From Turnera subulata (taxonomy: Eukaryota > Streptophyta > Magnoliopsida > Malpighiales > Passifloraceae): DNA of 64,000 nucleotides. Made by a program: the position numbers and the translations under genes. The notes below the pieces were generated by a model, which worked only from the letters and a program-made list of their open reading frames with translations, searched no databases and was not told the origin of the DNA. Below are positions 49,995 through 59,610 of the stretch, piece by piece; the stretch's first letter is position 1; every line of letters starts with the position of its first letter. Location: the NCBI GenBank assembly GCA_028386065.3, contig JAKUCV010001525.1, forward strand, positions 394,505 to 458,504, written 5' to 3'.

Positions 49995-52900
49995 ATGGCT
50001 TCTTCAAGTAATTATGCAGGACTCTTCGAAGGACAATCAACCACTCGTCCACCGCTCTTTGATGGCACCAACTACAGCTACTGGAAAGAGAGGATGAGAA
50101 TCTTTCTCCAAGCCAACAACTATGCTCTTTGGCGAATCATGAAGATCGGAGAGCAAATTCCTGTAAGTAACCGGGCATGCAAACTTGACAATCAAAAATG
50201 CAGCGGAAAGACCCAGTACTTATGGAGGATCCATGTGAAACAGAGTAAACCGAATAACAAAAATTGTACTTGGAAATGGTTGAGATCTTTCACTCAACTA
50301 TTTGGTTGAATCAGCAAGAACAGGATAGAAATCCTGCTCCTCTACGGTATCCACACGAACCGCCGATAACTAGCCAGAAATCATCTCACGATTACCAACC
50401 CGAGCACTCCCGAACAACAGTGCTAACTGCAGATTTCTGGGAGCTAGAACTTGTGTTTGTGGTGTTTTCTTTCTTTCTCAAAGAAAGGAGAGTGTGTGTG
50501 TCCTTGCAAGTCTGAAAAACTCAGAATGCAAGCTCAAGATAATCTGATTACCCACCTCTACTAATGCATAAAGTAAATGGAGACAATGGCCAACATAATG
50601 GTCCACCAACTATCATGATTATGATTCCCATTATCTTGTCTACCACTAATGCATTATCATATATCAACGCATCACATCACTAATTCTGGTTCAACAATTC
50701 AGACAATTAGTGAACCAAAACGACCCTGGTCCAACCACAGTCCAATCATGGTCCAACCACCTGGTCGAACCACGGTCCAACCATGGTTCAACAACCAGCT
50801 CGAATCAACAGTTCTAAGTGTGTGACCCTGTAGGCACTTGTAACGTTTGGCAATAATTGTAAAATCTCATTTTACAATTATAAACAATGAGCGGTGTCTA
50901 GCAGCATATCATTGCTACCCAAGCGACAAGATCAGTACTGATTCATTATGCCTCGGAACATGTCATCGTCCTTTCGTCCCATTATCAAGATCAAACATGA
51001 GACATGGAATACGTCAATCTTATATAAGTTTAATCTAAGTTTCTTGATCCCCGAGTTAACTGTGTAAAACGGATACTAATGATATCACCATATTATATAA
51101 TCCGAGCATGGCCATGCATTTACAGTTCAACTCTATCAATAGGCCCATCTGATAATATACCTGTTATATGGGTTGGACGAATCCCATCTTGATCATACAA
51201 AATCCACTACACATTATATCATATACCCAATGATTACACTAAGGTCTACTCAGTTACGAATAGCCAAGAGTAATATCAAAGTATATGACTCACATGTTGG
51301 GGACCTTGATGATCTAAGGTCTAAGGACAATACATATAAGAACCACTAATGACAATCATATAACGTTCCATGTAGTATTCTTATGTTGGGTCGGTCCAGA
51401 CCACAAGTTCTCTAACTTGTACCCGTATGTAGAATTCATATCTGATATAATTCTCAACATACACTAGTCTTAATTTATTATTACAACCTATCCATAATAA
51501 TAATTGACTAGGGACATTTAAGAATAAAAATATTCTAAGGTTATAAATATGTGCAAGCATTTATCTCATAAACATATTTATTGGAATAACCTTAATGTAT
51601 ATACATGACTATATACAATCATCCAATGATTGGCTTTTGGGCATATTACACTAACAATTTCGACGAAGAAAGTTGGTGAAACCACAGTGACAAAGACGGA
51701 GGCAGAGTATGATGCAGCAGACATTATGATGGTTGAAAACAACGCCAAATCAATCAACATGCTATATTGTGCAATCAACCCCGATGATTATCGAAAAATC
51801 TCTTGCCGCACAACCGCAAAAGAAATGTGGGATAAGCTGGAGATCACCTATGAAGGAACCGATCAAGTTCGAGAGGCCAAAATCGACTCCCTCACTGCAG
51901 ATTACGAACTCTTTCGCATGAAGGAGAATGAGAGGATTGAGGAGATGTTCGATCGATTCTCCAAAATTGTAAACAACCTTCATGCTCTCAAGAAGGTCTA
52001 CTCCGACAAGGACTTGGTTAGAAAAGTCCTTAGATGCCTCACTCCTGAACGGCGTTCTAAAGCCGACGCAATCTATGAAAACATCGGGACTTCGAACACA
52101 ACATTGACGGTCTTAGAGGTAACCTTCTAACCTATGAAACTACTATTCTTAAACCCTTTTTGCAGGAACCGAAGAAGAAGGACATAGCTCTCAAAGCTTC
52201 CACCTCCAAGACACAAGACCTCAATGAATTGGACTCTAGCGATGACGATCAAGAACTCGGACTTGTCACCCGTAAAATCCACAAATTCATGAAGAAAGAA
52301 TTTGAAAGGAAAGGAAGGAAGACGTCCGGTCCACCCAAGTGCTATGGATGTGGAGAGGTTGGGCACATCAAGCCTAAGTGCCCCAAGGCAAAGGAGGGAA
52401 AAGAAAAGAAGCCCTACAAGAAGCAAAGGGCATACATTTCATGAGGAGGCGATTCCGGCGATGAATCATCCGATAGCGATGAAGAAGAAACGGCCAACCT
52501 ATGTCGCATGGCACGAAAGGAAGAACCGGAAGGGGTAAGTACTTCTCACTCAAGCAAAGATTTTACTTTTGAAGAATTGCAAGATGCATTTAATGAGCTT
52601 TATGGTAAATACATTTCGGCATCTAGAACTAATAAGGTCTTAAAGAAACAACTTGCAACTCTAGAAAATGATATGGAGAGAGTGTCAAGTGAAAATGAAA
52701 AGATTAAAGAAGAAAATAAGTTTTACGAAAAGAAGAGTGCTAATAAACCGGAAAGTCCAATTAAGGAATGCTCATCATGTAAGTCATTAAGGGAACAAGT
52801 TGAAGAACTTGAAAAAAAAAACTATGGAGTGTTCATCATGTGAGACATTAAACGAACAAGTTAATGAGCTTGAAACAACACTAAAGAAATTTAACACCCC

Positions 52901-53249
52901 TCAAAAGAACTTAAATTTTCTCTTAGGTAATTTGCAATCAACTAAACATGGAGTAGGTTTCAAAAATGAACCTAAGAAGAAGAAAGTTGAGACAAAATCT
53001 AGGAAATCTAAGGTTCAACCTAAGGAAAACAAGGTGAGTAAAGTGCACAAACATAGGCAACATAGTAATTATTATCAACCTAGACGGATGCATAACCCAA
53101 ATGTTATTTGTCACTATTGTAATAGGATAGGAAACATTGCTCCTGTTTGCTTTACTAGGCATAGGCATTGGGCACGAGATGAAGCTCATTACCATTATGT
53201 CTCTAACACTCAAGGACCCAAGAAGATTTGGGTACCAAAAACCCATTAA
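49995..53249 (+). pseudogene. Element A gag with coiled-coil region (split by a solo LTR)
   Basis: Starts MASSSNYAG and matches element B gag. It is broken by the solo LTR at 50162-51656 and resumes at TKKVGETTVTKTEAEY. A frameshift lies near 52115 and a TGA near 52443. The zinc knuckle CYGCGEVGHIKPKC (about 52345) is intact. A Lys/Glu-rich coiled coil with a doubled CSSC(K/E)(S/T)L segment, once at about 52765 and again near 52835, runs to 53249 with a frameshift near 52825. A protease start, YLDSECSKHM (Gly to Glu in the motif), follows to 53336, where pol is lost. Confidence 0.87.
50162..51656 (-). repeat. Solo LTR inserted in element A gag
   Basis: 1495 bp with TG...CA ends (plus strand TGTAAGTAAC to CACTAACA). 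Near-perfect target copies flank it: ATTCC at 50157-50161 and ATTTC at 51657-51661. On the minus strand it begins TGTTAGTGTAATATGCC, a copia-type LTR start. There is no internal coding part, so it is the product of LTR-LTR recombination. Family not identified. Confidence 0.75.
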
Positions 53250-53336
53250 TTTGTTTTGTAGATATGCTTGAAGGCATCAAGTGTACTTTGGTACCTTGAT
53301 AGCGAATGCTCCAAGCACATGATCAAAGAAGCATCC

Positions 53337-53751
53337 AAGTTCTTGATTGAATCTTGTAGAAATGCAAGGATGAGTGGTATTGTTGAAAATAATCATCCTT
53401 TGGTTGAAATCGTTCTATTCTTTCTAGTATACTTTTAATAGTGCTCTTAATGCTTACTTAATTAATTAATGCTTATTGATTATTGCATACATATCATTCT
53501 TGAGTAATAATAGTCTTGAGCATCCTATCTTACCTCGGTCGAAAAAGAGCTTAAAAGTGAATTAATTCTGCATAAAGTAAAATTTGGGTAGTAGGTTCAT
53601 ATCCAAATGTTACAACCCGAGAGAATAAGATAGTTTCTTTTTCGCATCAAGCATAATAGATCAAGTCAAGGAACATTTTCTTATCATTAAACATTCATAA
53701 AGAAATAATACACATGCTTAAACATAAATATTTTTATTATTATTATTTGTT
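53337..53751. other. Element A pol deletion junction and spacer
   Basis: The protease reading stops near 53336 and about 400 TA-rich bases follow, without similarity to pol. They run up to the antisense gene. Integrase, RT and RNase H, present in B over about 3 kb, are absent. Confidence 0.7.
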
Positions 53752-54435
53752 TTAACGGTTGGGTACAGCGATGACTCTGAAACTGTTAGGATCATTAGCA
53801 ATATTGATCCTAATGCTATCATTCCAAGAAAACCACATTCCGCCCGAATTGTTTTGGCCATGGAGTTCGAACCGGTTTGCTGGAGGAAAACGAAGCGGGA
53901 TGACACCGTGATTATCTCCAGGCTGCCACAAGGTCTCTGTGAGCAGAACCATGTTGGGCTTGTACTGGTTCTTCAGATCTCTTAAGGTTCGTGTGAACTC
54001 ATTGGAGCGCCTAGTGATTCCTCTGCAGTTCCAAACCAGAAGGTGAGCTTTTGGCCAAGTGGGTGGTAAGCCAGTTGTCTGCGGAACGCTCTGAGCAGTC
54101 ATTGAAATTTGGTAATAGCTGCCCTCATTCAGAGTCTGGCAAGAAGGCTCCAGCCTGAACTCCTGAAGTTTTTCAGAGATGAAGAACATGATGGAATTGG
54201 CCGAGCTGTAGAAGGAAGCTCGCAGGGTACTTTGATGCTCCAGAAAGACTGTCTCCTCCATGGGTGTGACAAAGAACTGGGACGAGTAGAGCTCGTCAAC
54301 GAAGACCAAATGAGGCATCCTCCTGAGCTCGTTTGGCAGTTCCTCTTTTTGCTCATTTATCAGGCTATAGGCTAACCGATTCCTTCTTCCTAAGGAGGCT
54401 CCCTCAACAAAGAAGATAGACGATGGAGCAGACAT
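53752..54435 (-). CDS. Antisense accessory gene aORF1 of element A, 227 aa, intact, partial endonuclease-like fold
   Basis: An open frame on the minus strand from MSAPSSIFF to PNR. Residues 1-130 match no family I recognise (GASLGRRNRLAYSLI at 12-26, VFVDELYSS at 44-52). Residues 132-215 carry LLVWNCRGI (132-140), KPNMVLLTET (159-168) and NNSGGMWFSWNDS (195-207). Plant LINE endonucleases have the same three segments in this order (WNCRG, then a Glu in an ET, then SGG-I/M-W). The Asp and His needed for cutting would lie beyond the end, so cleavage is unlikely. A TATA box lies about 100 bases upstream. The gene is intact although pol is gone, and it matches element B aORF1 along its length. Confidence 0.78.
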   Translation of the reverse strand: MSAPSSIFFVEGASLGRRNRLAYSLINEQKEELPNELRRMPHLVFVDELYSSQFFVTPMEETVFLEHQSTLRASFYSSANSIMFFISEKLQEFRLEPSCQTLNEGSYYQISMTAQSVPQTTGLPPTWPKAHLLVWNCRGITRRSNEFTRTLRDLKNQYKPNMVLLTETLWQPGDNHGVIPLRFPPANRFELHGQNNSGGMWFSWNDSIRINIANDPNSFRVIAVPNR

Positions 54436-54532
54436 TTTTGTCTTGTTGTGGTTTGTGTATCTCTCTTTCTCTGAATCGTATTTTTCTTAAAATGCTTTTG
54501 ATTATTTACTAACCATTGCTTTGCCTTTTATA

Positions 54533-54543
54533 GAAATACGATT
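54533..54543 (-). promoter_or_regulatory. TATA box of element A aORF1
   Basis: The minus strand reads CTATAAAAGGC, a good TATA box, about 98 bases before the start of aORF1. Confidence 0.65.
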
Positions 54544-55079
54544 ATCTATTTTTCAAAGTCTAGACCCTACCTATTTTTTTATAAACGGTAAAGCAAACCT
54601 CTCTCTTCACAAAACTACAAATTGTTTACGCTCCTCAAGGCTCTTCTTTTTGAAAATATTTACCACTGTCTACATTATTACTCTTGTCACATTGCATGTT
54701 TTCGGGCTACAAACACTTGTGTTTTCTAGCTCACTTCTCACATGCATTACTTTTTCACTCTGGCTATCTTGGTTCTTCAATAAAGGGATACGAATCCCAA
54801 AAGTCGCTTTTTGCTCATGTGGGGTTTATGAACAAGTGGTTGCTGATTATTGTCATTAATTCGCCGTGCACTATGACGTCATTTTTGGCTTACACAAATA
54901 ATAAACATCATTTTATCAAGGAATATTTGATTTCTATTATTACAAGAAATTCGTGATTTCACCATTTATATTCTTTTTGGTTACTAATATCAGGCTTGAT
55001 TTTATTGGATCTTATATCATTCCTACCATTTATGTTTAAAAACAAGCTTGATTAAGAAAAAGGAACTACTTATTTATTC

Positions 55080-55470
55080 ATTCATAAAATATTACAATAG
55101 AAGCAGAAGTCACTTGCTTCTCCACTTCCTTCACATGTTTGCGGACATTCTCAACCTGGGAGGAAAGTCCCATACAGGCCATCTCGATCTGCATCACAAC
55201 AGAGCTGATCTTCTTCAGGGCTAAGTTTAGATGCCCAAGTGTCTGTAATGGTGTACTACTGTGAGCTATCCCTTTGCCCTCCGGATCATCAGTTTCTTTG
55301 GTGACCGGCTTCTTTTGATGCTTACGAGATATGGCCATGTCTTCCAAATGACCAGGGACATTCCTTCGCTTGCGATGTTTCTTCGGCTTTTCCTCAACAA
55401 CAAAATCACCAAAAGTATAGCGTCACTCCTCTGAGTCAGAGGTAGTTCTCGTTCTTATTGGTGAATCCAT
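55080..55470 (-). pseudogene. Second antisense gene aORF2 of element A, small coiled-coil protein, one in-frame stop
   Basis: The minus strand from 55470 starts MDSPIRTRTTSDSEE, then a TGA. The same frame goes on with a very basic stretch (KPKKHRKRRN) and ends with a heptad-like segment (LGHLNLALKKISS, then LSSQVENVRKHVKEVEKQV). Total about 130 codons. TATAAATA lies about 40 bases upstream on the same strand. I find no counterpart in element B. The basic patch could be a nuclear or nucleic-acid binding signal, and the coiled coil suggests a dimer; both are inference. Family unknown. Confidence 0.5.
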
Positions 55471-55504
55471 GGTTTGAGATATGCCTTGCCAAACATGAGT
55501 TTGG

Positions 55505-55512
55505 TATTTATA
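55505..55512 (-). promoter_or_regulatory. TATA box of element A aORF2
   Basis: The minus strand CTTATAAATACC lies about 40 bases before the start of aORF2. Confidence 0.55.
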
Positions 55513-55805
55513 AGCAGAAAGTGATTACGGTAAGGACATATACGAGATTTCGTGTTGAAGAAAGTGGAATACTCGAGAAAGTTGCTGACGTAAGCCGTGA
55601 CGAGACTATCAAAATCCATAAAGAAAGAGTCATTCTTCAGAAATTCGAAATGAACTAAGAATCCCTGACTCTACATTGATCTAATTTGTGTATTTTTATT
55701 GTCTTACCTTTACTGACATGAGCGTTGGAGTATTTTCTAAGTTTTTTTGCAGGTACCCCTCATTTAGGGAAAAAGATAGGGGGAACAAGAGTACCGAGAC
55801 TACAC

Positions 55806-56239
55806 AACATCGATGTTGCTTAACAAAACATCGATGTTTGGCCAATACAAACCTGGACCCTAGGCTGTCAAACATCGATGTTGAGGATCAAACATCGATG
55901 TTGAGGAACAAACATCGATGTTGAGTGGACTTCAGCTCGTATCATTCCCAACCAACAGCTTCAAACATCGTTGTCTAAAAGCCTAACATCGATGTTGTCT
56001 CATGTGCACAATCAAGTCATTAACCAGCATGCTTAAACATCGATGTTCAGTAAGTATTTTTTTTTCCAGTAGTTTTAAAAGTCGATGCTTTCATACTTAA
56101 ACATCGATGTTGTCTCGATTGGTGGCATTTCAGATTCTGTCTAGAGGCTCAACAACATCGATGTTTAGCCCTCCTTTTCAAAAAAAAATATAGCCGTTGG
56201 AAGCCAAACATCGATGTCGTCAGACTGAACATCGATGTT
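55806..56239. repeat. Internal palindrome array of element A, upstream of ORF2
   Basis: Copies start at 55806, 55827, 55871, 55891, 55911, 55964 (changed), 55985, 56036, 56100, 56154, 56207 (changed) and 56228. Within clusters they are 20 or 21 bases apart. It lies between the antisense genes and ORF2, as in element B. Confidence 0.93.
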
Positions 56240-56273
56240 TGTCCATTAACTTTCAAAAACAATAGCCGTTGGA
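56191..56273 (-). promoter_or_regulatory. Two mitosis-type MYB (MSA) motifs before element A ORF2
   Basis: TAGCCGTTGGA at 56191-56201 and again at 56263-56273 fit the reversed MSA consensus (TRRCCGTTRGR), a site for three-repeat MYB factors active at G2/M. They lie among and just after the palindromes. Confidence 0.45.
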
Positions 56274-56314
56274 GCCTGATTTCAGCACTCCAACAGCTCT
56301 ATTTTGGGCTCCCC

Positions 56315-56322
56315 TATATAAA
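56315..56322 (+). promoter_or_regulatory. TATA box of element A ORF2
   Basis: TATATAAATG, 75 bases after the last internal palindrome and about 100 bases before the start of ORF2. The matching place in element B is decayed. Confidence 0.6.
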
Positions 56323-56414
56323 TGATGCTTCCTTCTGACATTTTACACACTTCCTACTGTTCATTCACTCTATACTTACTCTTTACATCATTCTCCTACT
56401 CATTTTTTTCAAGT

Positions 56415-57651
56415 ATGGCAGGTGGGAGGAAATCTTCCAAGGGCAAATCTCATGCTAAGGAGAGACCATCAAAGCAACGAGGAGGCTCTTCAAGCTCAGC
56501 ACCTCAATTTACAGTGGAAGGCACCTCAATTTGGTTCTCCACTAGAGCCGAACTCCATAACTTCATGTCTCTCTTCTCCAAGTGCTCAATTGCGTCTCCA
56601 CGGTATCTTCCGGTGGATTACCCGAAGGAGAAGAACTACACGCAGCTTGTAGCCAATCTTCGAGCATCGGGATTGTGCGAATTCGTGACTAATAGGGGCT
56701 AGCAATATAGTGCTGAATTCGTCCGAGCATTCTACTCAACTCTCCGACGAGATGGTGATACCTTGTCCGCTAGTGTCAATGGAGTATTTATTACCATGAA
56801 ATTGGAGGAATTCGGGGCGCTTGCTGGCTTGCCTTTTCAGGGAGACGATATTGCATCCTACGGAGGTGATCAATGGCTCACAGTCCATGAAGCACCTTTT
56901 CTGCCCGAGCTTGGCTTCACCACTATTGTCCGTCACAAATCCGGGAGGCCAACCATCCATTCCATTAACCCGGAGTATGGAGTTCTATTCTACCTTCTCA
57001 CCCGGGTCATCAAGCCAAGAGACGGAAATCACACCGTCTTATCCGTTGAAGATGTGAAAGTCCTACATGCCATCATCCACCATGCACCAATCAATTGGGC
57101 ACGATTTGTGCTCATGCACATGTCGGAATATGCGCCATCCATTGCCCTATCCATTCTTGGTCTTGGATATTTTATTACATGCAGGTGTTGATGCTCAGAA
57201 AGGCACACAGGTTCCTCACACCAAAATATGGGCGATCATTGACGGTACTTTCAGCACCGGAAAATCTGTGGAAGAACCAAGGCCCGGCCAAACTTCCGTG
57301 CAAGCTCAACGGATTGCCCAAGCAGAAAGTTCCCGTGCAGCCCCTTCTCGACGCCGAACCTCCGGAGTCACTCTTGAGTCCATTGCTGACTCCCTCCATG
57401 GCCTTCAATTAAGCATGACAAGCATGGGATGAGCAATAGAGAGGATTGACACGGAAGTGCAACGACAAGGCCACTCTCTTCGGTCTTACTTTGCCCGTGT
57501 GAATTACGATCCTCCACCATATCACACCACACTTCATGGCTATAATTTTGAAAATGAAGGTGATAATGATGATGAGGACTTCACTCCAATGGATGTTGAG
57601 GATGGTGAAGAAGGAGCAGATGAAGATGAAGATGACAATGATGGGAACTAA
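56415..57651 (+). pseudogene. Element A sense accessory gene ORF2 (plant transposon protein-like), stops and one frameshift
   Basis: Starts MAGGRKSSKGK. It matches element B ORF2 throughout: AEFVRAFYSTLRRDGD, PTIHSINPEYGVLFYLLTRVIKPR, VLHAIIHHAPINWARFVLM, a coiled coil (LESIADSLHGLQ) and an acidic tail (DEDEDDNDGN). Breaks are a TAG at 56700, a frameshift near 57140 and a TGA at 57430. The last sits where B has CGA, a change expected from methylated CpG. Function is not known. With a basic start, a coiled coil and an acidic end it may bind nucleic acid or protein, and it has a promoter-like region of its own. Confidence 0.75.
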
Positions 57652-57736
57652 GACCCATCTTTCTAAACTCTTATCTCTTGTTATATTTATGTCTTTTTAA
57701 TTCAATAAAATGTTTACTATTGCTATTTCTTTTTGC

Positions 57737-57945
57737 TAATGCCAAAAGGGGGAAGATAAGAAGAAAGAAGTATATGCACAAAGAAATAATATGCATCAAG
57801 TTAGGGGGAATCACAGTTTGAAAAACATAGGGGGAATTAACCTCACTTATAAATTCATAAAACTTGGCACATACTAATCCCTCTTTTTGAACTCATAAAT
57901 TTGGCATATACTCCTATTTGTTTGTCATTATCAAAAAGGGGAAAA
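57737..57945 (+). other. Polypurine tracts of element A
   Basis: AAAAGGGGGAAGA near 57745, TTAGGGGGAATC near 57801, TAGGGGGAATTA near 57828 and AAAAAGGGGAAAA near 57934-57945 just before the 3' LTR. The last has lost one G. Confidence 0.65.
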
Positions 57946-58216
57946 TTGTTAGAACTCATGCCTCCTTGTCTCATTTCAGGGTTTTGATATTGACAAACCA
58001 AGCTTGACTCACAATGATGCCAATCATGAAGCAAAAAGAAATCAATCAAGAAGCAAAAAGCACAAGTATTGAAGTAACAAACAAAGAAGACTTAGGAACT
58101 CAAATTGTACAAAGGTTAAACACTCAATTCTTCTAAGACATTGGCTCAAACAAAATCAATTTTACTCATGCATTCAATAGCATCTTTTCAATCATGAAAT
58201 GTTTTTTTTAGCAATC

Positions 58217-58767
58217 AACATCGATGTTCTGGTTTTAGACATCGATGTTCCTACCTTCAAACAGTCTTTCAAAAATAGGCAGTAGCTCAAAACCTCGATG
58301 TTGGCATCCCAAACATCGATGTTCTCATGACCGTTGCACTTGAAAATTGTTTTGCAACAGCAAAAAATCGATGTCTAAATTTGAGACATCGATGTTCCAT
58401 CAATTGATGTCTTTAAATTGATTTTCGTCGAACCAAATGAACATCAATGTTCTTCAAGTAAACATCGATGTTCCCATGATGATGCTTTCAAAATGATTTC
58501 GCCGAACCAAATGAACATCGATGTTCTTCAAGTAAACATCGATGTTCCCATGATCATCAGCTTTAAAATGATTTTGCCGAACCAAATGAACATCGATGTT
58601 CAGTGAGTAAACATCGATGTTCTAGTGACCGTTGGACTCAATAATTCATATTTACTGGCAAAACATCGATGTTCCCTTTTGTAAACATCGATGTTCTCAT
58701 GACCGTTGGTCCAATAATTCAAATTTACTGGCCAAACATCGATGTTCTAAGTTTAAACATCGATGTT
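58217..58767. repeat. Palindrome array in element A 3' LTR
   Basis: Starts at 58217, 58238 and onward to 58756, in the same pairs as in the 5' LTR. The last copy ends 97 bases before the TATA box. Confidence 0.95.
58626..58710 (-). promoter_or_regulatory. Mitosis-type MYB (MSA) motifs in the LTR palindrome array
   Basis: TGACCGTTGGA at 58626-58636 fits the reversed MSA consensus at every base. TGACCGTTGGT at 58700-58710 fits all but the last. Matching sites lie in the other LTRs (37993, 38978 and 48919). Confidence 0.45.
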
Positions 58768-59409
58768 GTGCCGTTTTGAGCAGACATCTTTTTCAACATC
58801 CCATACTATTTTGTCTAAAGGTATTTTGGATTGATTCCATAACGATCATACATGTTTTGAGACATATAAACAGAGGATTTATATCTCTGTTTATAATCAA
58901 TCAACTCTCTACATTTTAAGCATCAATTGTCATACATACATTGCAATTTTTATGAGCCAATTTCCTTGAGAATTGAGAGTTGCCTTTATAGAGCTTATTT
59001 GTTACTCATATCCACTCTTGAGAGAGCTTTTGTTTGAGTGATTTTAAGTGTTGTTCATACACCTTAAGGGAGGATTGTTCCCTTGTAGTAACTCATAGAA
59101 AGAGTGTCTTCTTTCTTTGAGAGAAGTCTTGAAGTGAGGTATCTTCAAGCAAGTAGAGTTTCGTGTGACTCGAGCTCTAGGTTTATGTACGGTTTGTTAA
59201 GCACCCGGAAGCTTAACCTAGATAGTGAAATCATCGAGAGAGTCTCTCGGAGGACTGGATTAGCCACACAAGTTGTGTGTGTGAACCAGTATAAATTTTG
59301 GTGTGTCCTTATTCTTTCAATTCCGCATTTATTTCCTGCAAGTTTTTGAATTTGTCCGAAAAATGCTATTCACCCCCCCCTAGCGTAGGGCACCTGTTCT
59401 AACACTCCT

Positions 59410-59610
59410 TTCCTATAGAAATAGGACTTTAATGTGGACTATCGCTTTTTGGTGCTTGTGTATGGCCCTGAGTTAGCTTTGGAGGACCTTTGACTATTTT
59501 GAAATTTGCTATTGTCACACTCTTAATCCTTCTTACGTAATACGGCATGTTTTATTGCCAGTCTTTATTTGTTATAAAATGAAATCGCTTTCAAGTCGAA
59601 AAAAAAAGAA
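59410..59610 (+). mobile_element. LINE 3' tail with poly(A), part 3
   Basis: Continues the LINE broken at 37259. The TATAAAATGAAATCGC segment and a poly(A) run at 59599-59607 end the copy, the typical 3' end of plant LINEs. Confidence 0.7.

Larger units (their letters stand above)
37260..59404 (+). mobile_element. Sirevirus-like Ty1/copia element A (pol mostly deleted), containing element B
   Basis: The LTRs begin TGTTAGAACTC and end TTCTAACA. The outer target duplication CTCCT is exact (37255-37259 and 59405-59409). The 5' LTR is split by element B, and gag by a solo LTR. Own parts: 5' LTR 37260-38387 plus 49632-49939, primer site 49940, gag from 49995, antisense genes at 53752-54435 and 55080-55470, sense ORF2 56415-57651, 3' LTR 57947-59404. 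Integrase, RT and RNase H are missing: the frame breaks near 53336, just inside protease. It would need proteins from a relative to move. LTRs over 1.4 kb, the extra ORF after the pol position and several purine tracts fit the Sirevirus (SIRE/Maximus) lineage. Confidence 0.9.
57947..59404 (+). repeat. Element A 3' LTR (uninterrupted)
   Basis: 1458 bp, TGTTAGAACTC to TTCTAACA, followed by the target copy CTCCT. It shows what the 5' LTR looked like before element B entered. TATAAACAG at 58865. Confidence 0.93.
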
